From the NCBI GenBank assembly GCA_951812925.1, contig OX638372.1:90789058-90853057 (forward strand): a DNA stretch of 64,000 bases. The letters are read 5' to 3'. How positions within the stretch are numbered: the first letter of the stretch is position 1; each line of letters starts with the position of its first letter. Position numbers and translations under genes: made by a program. The notes under the pieces were generated by a model that saw nothing but the letters and a program-made list of their open reading frames with translations, was not told where the DNA came from and made no database searches. This stretch comes from Calliopum simillimum (lineage: Eukaryota; Arthropoda; Insecta; Diptera; Lauxaniidae). Shown one piece after another: positions 58,928 to 64,000 of the stretch.

Positions 58928-59064
58928 GTGATGTTTCCATGGCAACCGTATCATCACCTCTTCCACCACCGGTCAAAAATGATTGGTTACCAAGCGGCCT
59001 AGATAATCCACGACTGTCGCCGCCTAGCCCAGGTGGACCAAGAAAACCAGCACCCACCTCACAA
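58928..59064 (+). CDS. shi: shi coding exon 12: start of the proline-rich domain
   Basis: Residues 734-779. It encodes DVSMATVSSPLPPPVKNDWL, then SGLDNPRLSPPSPGGPRKPA and PTSQ. The repeated PxxP and RxxP motifs are the docking sites for SH3 partners such as endophilin and amphiphysin. Acceptor TTTATAG, donor GTATGT in phase 0. Confidence 0.96.
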
Positions 59065-60462
59065 GTATGTACATAACTCAACATTATTTACAATATGTAT
59101 ATCAATTTCACTAAATACTAGGCCTTATCATTAATTTGTCTAGAAACTCCGTTTAGGCGTTTTAAGAGTGTACAACGCCTCTGATCCATTACCCCCATTT
59201 TCTGCGTAGCCTTTAGTAGATACTGAGCCGTATCGCAAATAAATTTTCTCGAGAATTTATTCTCTTACTCCCAAGTCTCCAAACGCAAAAAAAAAAAAAA
59301 AAATTCAGAAAGGGCAGAATTCACTGGAAAAATAGGGTTATCGGCAATAATTGGGGAGGGAGTATTTTGACGTTTGTTGGAAAAATTTATTCCCCAACAT
59401 TTTACTAGGGAATTATATTGTTAAATGAATAATAATAATGTTTGATAAATTAAAAACTTTAGTACGACCCATTGCAAACGGTTAATAGCTTTCATATGAT
59501 GTTAATATTTTTGATATCGATTCAAACTTTTCCAACTTATAACGGTTCTACTTTTCACTTCGTCACTTTTTTTTGTGAAGTTTTAGAGATTTATTTGGCC
59601 AAAGTCGTAGACCATCACCACTTTTGTAATTTTTTCATTCCTTTTAATGCAATTTAGATGATAACATTTTGTTTTTTTAACCTAAGCAGCTTTCGAAGCA
59701 GTAGTGGCAATTTTTAATTTTGAAAATGCACTAATTTGATTGAAATACTTTTTTTAATTAAAAAAGCAAAGCATTAATTTAATTTTCACAAATTGTATCC
59801 AGATGCATTTGCTATTGCTTGTTTATTTTTTTATTTTTAAGTCAGATATCAAAATCCAGTTGAAAATGGAAAAAAATATCAACGGTATTGGAATAATCCA
59901 GTGTTGAAAACTGGTTATTTCTGAAAATGTAAGTGATATAAAAATCAAAAAAGTATCCCTGCAGGAAGGGGAGTTTTCTTTCAAAAAATATTCACTATGC
60001 CTAGTGCTCCCTCTCGATATTATCCTGGCCTGAAGGTTAGGCGCTGATATGGTGAAAATTTGGGGTTTAAGCGTGATGCGATGACAAAAAAAAAAACACT
60101 AACTTTTTGGTGATTTTTTTATGTGGGGTACCATACTTTCTTGTCTAATCCCCTTCATATTAAATTTAAACCAATCGGGGCACTAAAAAACTTATGGTGT
60201 CAATATGTGAAGTGGTTTAGGCGGTGACAAACATCCGCACCGACGATTTTATATACGTGCAAAAGTTTTGAATTTGTCATACGCTCTTTATTCGCGCTTC
60301 GAATTACCTGTTAAAAGTTGGAAAATAAATTGCCAAATATTTTCTAAGGTTTAAGAAAAATTTTGTTACGAAAATAGGATGTGGACGATATGCAGATTTC
60401 AATATGAATATTTATAACATAATATGTGATAACTTATTTATGTATTTTTTTTTTTTTTGCAG
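59065..60462 (+). other. shi: shi intron between exons 12 and 13 (1.4 kb)
   Basis: Donor GTATGT; acceptor with a run of about 14 T before GCAG. Holds a relative of the 3.1-kb dispersed repeat at 59948-60020 and a 19-A run near 59287. Nothing else recognised. Confidence 0.8.
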
Positions 60463-60614
60463 GGATCATTGGGCGGAGCTGGTGGGCGTGGACCACCACC
60501 ACCACCTGCAAGCGGTCGTCCAGCACCTGCGATTCCAAACAGACCAGGTGGTGGTGCACCACCATTGCCAGGCGGCCGACCAGGCGGTGCTCTTCCACCA
60601 CCACTGCTACCATC
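60463..60614 (+). CDS. shi: shi coding exon 13: proline-rich domain
   Basis: Residues 780-829 plus two bases. The segment runs GSLGGAGGRGPPPPPASGRP, then APAIPNRPGGGAPPLPGGRP and GGALPPPLLPS, the dynamin tail that recruits SH3 proteins. It is GC-rich compared with everything around it. The acceptor has a long T run before GCAG; the donor is a consensus GTAAGT. Reading through the donor gives CCA TCG TAA, an immediate stop, so an unspliced form would end at LLPS. Confidence 0.95.
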
Positions 60615-60885
60615 GTAAGTAGAAAACATTTTTGTAATTTTTATTTATTATTTGAATTTTATTTTTCTGAATTGTTTTTCCATACCCATTTTGTTTAATC
60701 AAAAAATGTTCATTATTATTCTAATTATAAAAATAATTACCGAAATTGTATCGACTTTTGAGACCTCTTTATATAATACGAGAGTATCAACTCTACAATT
60801 TTTTTTTAACATTGTCTACGTTTCGCTTCATTTTATAACAAAACGTTATATGTATTTACATCTAAAATATAAAAATTTTGTGCAG

Positions 60886-60934
60886 GGACCCAATAATACT
60901 AGCTAGAAATATATTATATTTAAGGAGTAGGTAA
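60886..60934 (+). CDS. shi: candidate alternative last exon of shi
   Basis: After an acceptor (TTTTGTGCAG ending at 60885) the phase-2 frame continues for a short tail, S-DPIILARNILYLRSR, and stops at TAA 60932-60934. This would close an 845-residue protein. Drosophila has short and long shi C-termini; the long one (with the NRYVPES-type segment I recall) is not visible before 64000 and may lie downstream. A GTAACA directly after the last sense codon could instead be a donor. Moderate to low certainty. Confidence 0.4.
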
Positions 60935-63047
60935 CAAACTGAATTTTTTTTTTTTTTTTTTATTTTTCTGTGATCACTATCTACTTTTTTCATTGTCGTG
61001 TCTGATAGTGCCATCTTGTTCATATACAGTCAAATTTCGATGGCTCAAATCGCTACTATCTACTTATAAAGTTTGACTTATAAATATTTAGAATCATCGT
61101 ATTGATTACGATCGATTTAATTTGGTTGAAGTTATAAACATTTTGAGCTATCAAAGTTTGGCTTTTATTTTATTCTATAAATGCAAAGAATGTGTAAGAT
61201 ATAACCACAATATTAGTCATGCACAAATCCTCTTAGCATTTTAATTTTTTAACCAGTCACGCCTACCCGTTTAGGTCTTTGGACAAAAGTAATTCCTACT
61301 AACGAATTTATAACACTATAGTGTAATAATAAATTAATTTTCTATCGTTGTATACAGTTTTTTAAAATCTTCGTAAATGCATAATAATGAATCATGTAAA
61401 AAATAAACTATTTTTATGTTATAAATTGTGCAGTTGATTGCGGCAAGTATTTGAATGTGCGATTAAAATAAGTCAAACCTTGTCATGTTTTAATAAATTT
61501 TTTGTTGTGAATATGGTTTGAATTAGAAAATTGTAACTAGTAATGTGAGACGAATTAATATTAATAGCAACACTACAATCAATCCTTAAGTAGCGAACGC
61601 ACATGTCCTAATTAGTTAATTTATAGATAGACCAAAGAGTTGCAGCAAACAAAATATAAAACTGAAAGTTTTCAGTGTTTCGATATTAATATTGTTGAAT
61701 GGATAGCCAAAAAATAACGGGTTTTCCGAGCCTTTTAGTGTAAAATTTTTAAATCCGAATATTTCGAAAGACAGCCAAACTATAAAAAGACTGATATCAC
61801 TAAACTAAGCATACTGGAATTGTGCTTAATATCCAGGACCCATAAATAGTATATAATAATCAATATGTTGGAGGTATAAAATATGAGGGCCTTAAAGTAA
61901 AACAATTAAAAAAAGTTGTACTCAGCTAGTTTATAGCATATTTCGGAGTAGCCAAAATTTCAAAAAGGAATTTAATTTTAATGGGATAATATTTTTGATA
62001 TAGTTTTGAGTTCTTTGATATATTTGATTTACTAAATTCACCTTTAAATAATTTATATTATTTTGATTTATAATCATTTGAAAGGGTTTTTTTTTTTTTT
62101 TTTTTTTTTGTGAAATAAGCCCATAAAAGCAAAACTACTGTCATAATACTAATTGGCAGACATGTTAGAAATGAATAAAATTGGGCTCTATTTTCACGGA
62201 AAGTTTACGATATGATCTAAAATTGATGGCATTAAGTTGAAAAAATGGTATCGTTCAAATAACCAATTACTATGGCGCATAAAGTGATGACATAACCTAT
62301 ATGTACTTATTTCACTTAAAAAAAAAACCCATTCATTTAATTCATAGCTGCCCACGCGTGCCATCGCAAAGTGCCATTATTTGAAAATCACTTGATCTCA
62401 CGTGCCACAACAAAATTTAATTATTGAAAATGAAAATCGCACACGCAAGTAACGGTATATGCGAAATTTTGAAGAATTGCGATCGACCACCAGCAACAAC
62501 ATATGCGTACATTTTGTTGTTGTTTTTTGCGACCGTACAAGACTGTGTTTTGTTGTTGTTTTTTCGTCCACACAGGACTGTGTGTTTTGTTGTTGCAACA
62601 AAACGCAAGGGTTCCTATCGAAAAGAACAAAACAACAACACACAATGGCAACAACAAATTTGATCATTTTATGAACTTTCAGGATTTTTTAGATTTGCGA
62701 AAAAAAAATACTCGCACAAGTAACTGTTAATTTAAAAATCTTTGCTGGTTGTTGTTTTCAATAATTTTAAAAGATTTATGTTTTCTTTTTTATTAATTTT
62801 ACATGGGGGCCACGACTTTTTATGCGAGTGCCAAATTTTTTTAATTTTACTCTAGACGGGCAGCTATGATTTAATTAGTTTATTTATTTAATTGAATTTC
62901 GCACAAGTTAGAATTTATTTATTTTTAATTCCCATACACTATAATTTTTTAGCTTATTATAAGGTTAATGACTATTAGCCTATTATTACACGGTCCGACA
63001 AGAAAATCCATAAAATTCTCAAAATACACGTTAAAAAAAATACCCTA
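60935..63047 (+). other. possible shi 3' UTR or further intron
   Basis: No coding exon is seen. If the 60886 exon is terminal, the AATAAA at 61402-61407 is a candidate poly(A) signal. The stretch holds an inverted repeat at 61028-61162, a T run at 62084-62109, and a CAA/GTT-rich repeat around 62500-62650 whose short open frames on both strands are low-complexity artefacts. Confidence 0.35.
61028..61162. repeat. short inverted repeat, TCAAATTTCGATGGCTCAAA arms
   Basis: AGTCAAATTTCGATGGCTCA pairs with the complement of the right, AGCCAAACTTTGATAGCTCA. About 135 bp, possible MITE; a similar start (ACAGTCAAACTTCGATAACA) stands alone at 11969. Confidence 0.45.
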
Positions 63048-63913
63048 CTACAGGGTCCGCCAAATAACTTTTTTTTTTTTGAAAATTCTATAAAAAAAAA
63101 CTAATAATGGAAAATAATTTCATTCAAATGGCTGCCTCGGCTGGCCATGCAGTAGCCTACACGATCGGTCCAATTTTTAAGCACATTATCGATTGTGTGC
63201 AGCTGTATTTCACCAATGGCTTCACCAATATTGTCCTTTAAAGCGTCAATTGTCTCTGGCTTGTCGGCGTAACACTTATCTTTGAGGGCACCCCACAAAT
63301 AATAGTCCAACGGTGTCAAATCGCTGCTCCGAGGTGGCCAAACGACATCAGCTCTGCGGCTGATAATGCGATCTTCAAAAACAGGGCGCAAAACATCGAG
63401 TGTAGCTTCGGCTGTGTGACACGTAGCGCCGTCCTGTTGAAACCAAATGTTGCCAATATCTTCCTCTTCAATTTTTGTGAACAAAAATTCATTCAACATG
63501 GCCCGATAACGATCGCCATTGACTGTAACGGCCACTCCTTGCTCATTTTCGAAGGAAAATGGCCCAATTATGCCTCTGGACCAAAATTCGCACCAAACCA
63601 GTGACTCGTTTTGGGTGCAGCGGCGTGCGGGTTTTCTGTGCCCCAAATCCGACAATTTTGCTTGTTTACATACCCGCCAAGATCAAAATGAGCTTCATCT
63701 GAAAAGATGATATTTTTTTTGGCAAAATCGGTATCTTCTGTAAGTCGACAATGTCGCAATATTTCCCAGCGTTGTTCAAGCGTATACACAACCATATTCG
63801 TTCAGCAGAAGGATAAAACTAATTATCTGTCAAATCAGACATGAGCTAAGTGTTACCATTCACGAAATAAGCACTAGTTGAAAAAAAAAAACGTTAGGTG
63901 GCGGACCCTGTAG
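63048..63913 (-). mobile_element. rosa/VISITOR-like (DD41D) Tc1/mariner element, internally deleted
   Basis: Inverted ends CTACAGGGTCCGCCA with TA directly outside on both sides (63046-63047 and 63914-63915), the Tc1/mariner target. Length is 866 bp, well short of a full element (~1.3 kb), because most of the DNA-binding part is missing. The transposase remnant lies on the - strand. It sits downstream of the last seen shi exon. Confidence 0.85.
63101..63795 (-). pseudogene. DD41D mariner-type transposase, deleted and frameshifted
   Basis: On the - strand the protein starts MVVYTLEQRWEILRH at 63795 and jumps directly to CRLTEDTDFAKKNIIFSDEA: the helix-turn-helix region is deleted. FSDEAHF carries the first catalytic Asp, FQQDGATCHTA the second, and LTPLDYYLWG the third; I count 41 residues between the second and third, giving DD41D. 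A frameshift near 63600-63640 separates the first part from the catalytic part (frame 63101-63655), which ends HLNEIIFHY. Sequence identity to the known family appears high, so the copy is young, but it cannot make working transposase. Confidence 0.85.
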
Positions 63914-64000
63914 TACTATTTGCTGAGCACTAAAAAGGCAAAATTGTATCCCGAAACCCAAAAAATCGTTGAAATAAATAATTGTGTCCTAATTATTAGG

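Larger units (their letters stand above)
1923..60934 (+). other. shi: shibire (dynamin) gene, coding span, 13 exons plus two candidates
   Basis: Dynamin is the large GTPase that wraps the neck of clathrin-coated pits and cuts vesicles free, notably in synaptic vesicle recycling. Translating the exons at 1923-2068, 22993-23066, 24889-25645, 25710-25826, 25933-26161, 29593-29750, 29804-29910, 32895-33088, 35427-35546, 58224-58427, 58504-58597, 58928-59064 and 60463-60614 gives one continuous frame: G domain, stalk (middle domain), PH domain, GED and proline-rich tail, in the order of all classical dynamins. All introns are GT-AG. With the candidate last exon at 60886-60934 the protein would be 845 residues, close to the 836-877 residues I recall for Drosophila isoforms. 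Identification rests on my knowledge of the Drosophila shi protein and is very secure; isoform structure is inferred. Confidence 0.97.

Noticed and set aside
60404..60698. His/Thr/Arg-rich and Gly/Pro-rich frames overlapping shi exon 13
   Set aside because: Shadows of the GC-rich proline-rich exon in other frames and strand.
62398..62730. Overlapping 60-89 codon frames on both strands
   Set aside because: All come from CAA/GTT repeats and a symmetrical low-complexity region; no coding evidence.
1..64000. CRISPR arrays, operons, ribosome-binding sites
   Set aside because: The window is eukaryotic nuclear DNA with spliced genes; the tandem repeats have no spacer structure.

Overview
The window is a stretch of AT-rich insect nuclear DNA, almost certainly from a higher dipteran (fly). 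It carries most of the fly dynamin gene, shibire (shi), on the + strand. The conceptual protein follows the dipteran dynamin family nearly residue for residue, and the dominant mobile element at the right edge is a DD41D 'rosa/VISITOR'-type Tc1/mariner element, a group first described in tephritid fruit flies. I therefore lean towards a tephritid or another schizophoran with a large, repeat-rich genome, but I cannot name the species.

Layout. Positions 1-1500 are upstream DNA with one MITE. The first coding exon is at 1923-2068 behind a probable 5' leader. Intron 1 is about 20.9 kb (2069-22992). The G domain and stalk are encoded between 22993 and 29750, the PH domain between about 29860 and 35546, then an intron region of about 22.7 kb (35547-58223) holds a candidate 12-nt microexon. 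The GED and proline-rich domain lie at 58224-60614. A candidate short last exon is at 60886-60934, and a second C-terminal exon may lie past the window. Thirteen coding exons (plus the microexon and the terminal candidate) join in one frame with GT/AG borders throughout; about 830 residues are covered. Several introns are tiny (53-106 bp) and clean, while the large ones are packed with transposons.

A second gene is nested inside the large intron on the same strand: a two-exon gene (50292-50797) with its own TATA box and poly(A) signal. It encodes a 91-residue protein with a signal peptide that I do not recognise.

The rest is an unusually rich record of DNA transposons: a Tc1/mariner MITE family of six copies, three of which keep the first ~40 codons of the transposase; a nearly full-length but decayed Tc1/mariner transposase relic at 12.9-13.6 kb; a 1.78-kb element with 30-bp inverted repeats and a relic resembling the DUF7869 proteins; a hAT MITE with a perfect 8-bp target duplication; a piggyBac-like element with TTAA ends; several large foldback elements, three of them with CAC...GTG ends and 3-bp TAA/TTA duplications; satellite-like tandem repeats; a tRNA-Met-like sequence inside a MITE; and the deleted rosa element. 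Because they lie in introns, the long inverted repeats would be transcribed as hairpins in shi pre-mRNA.
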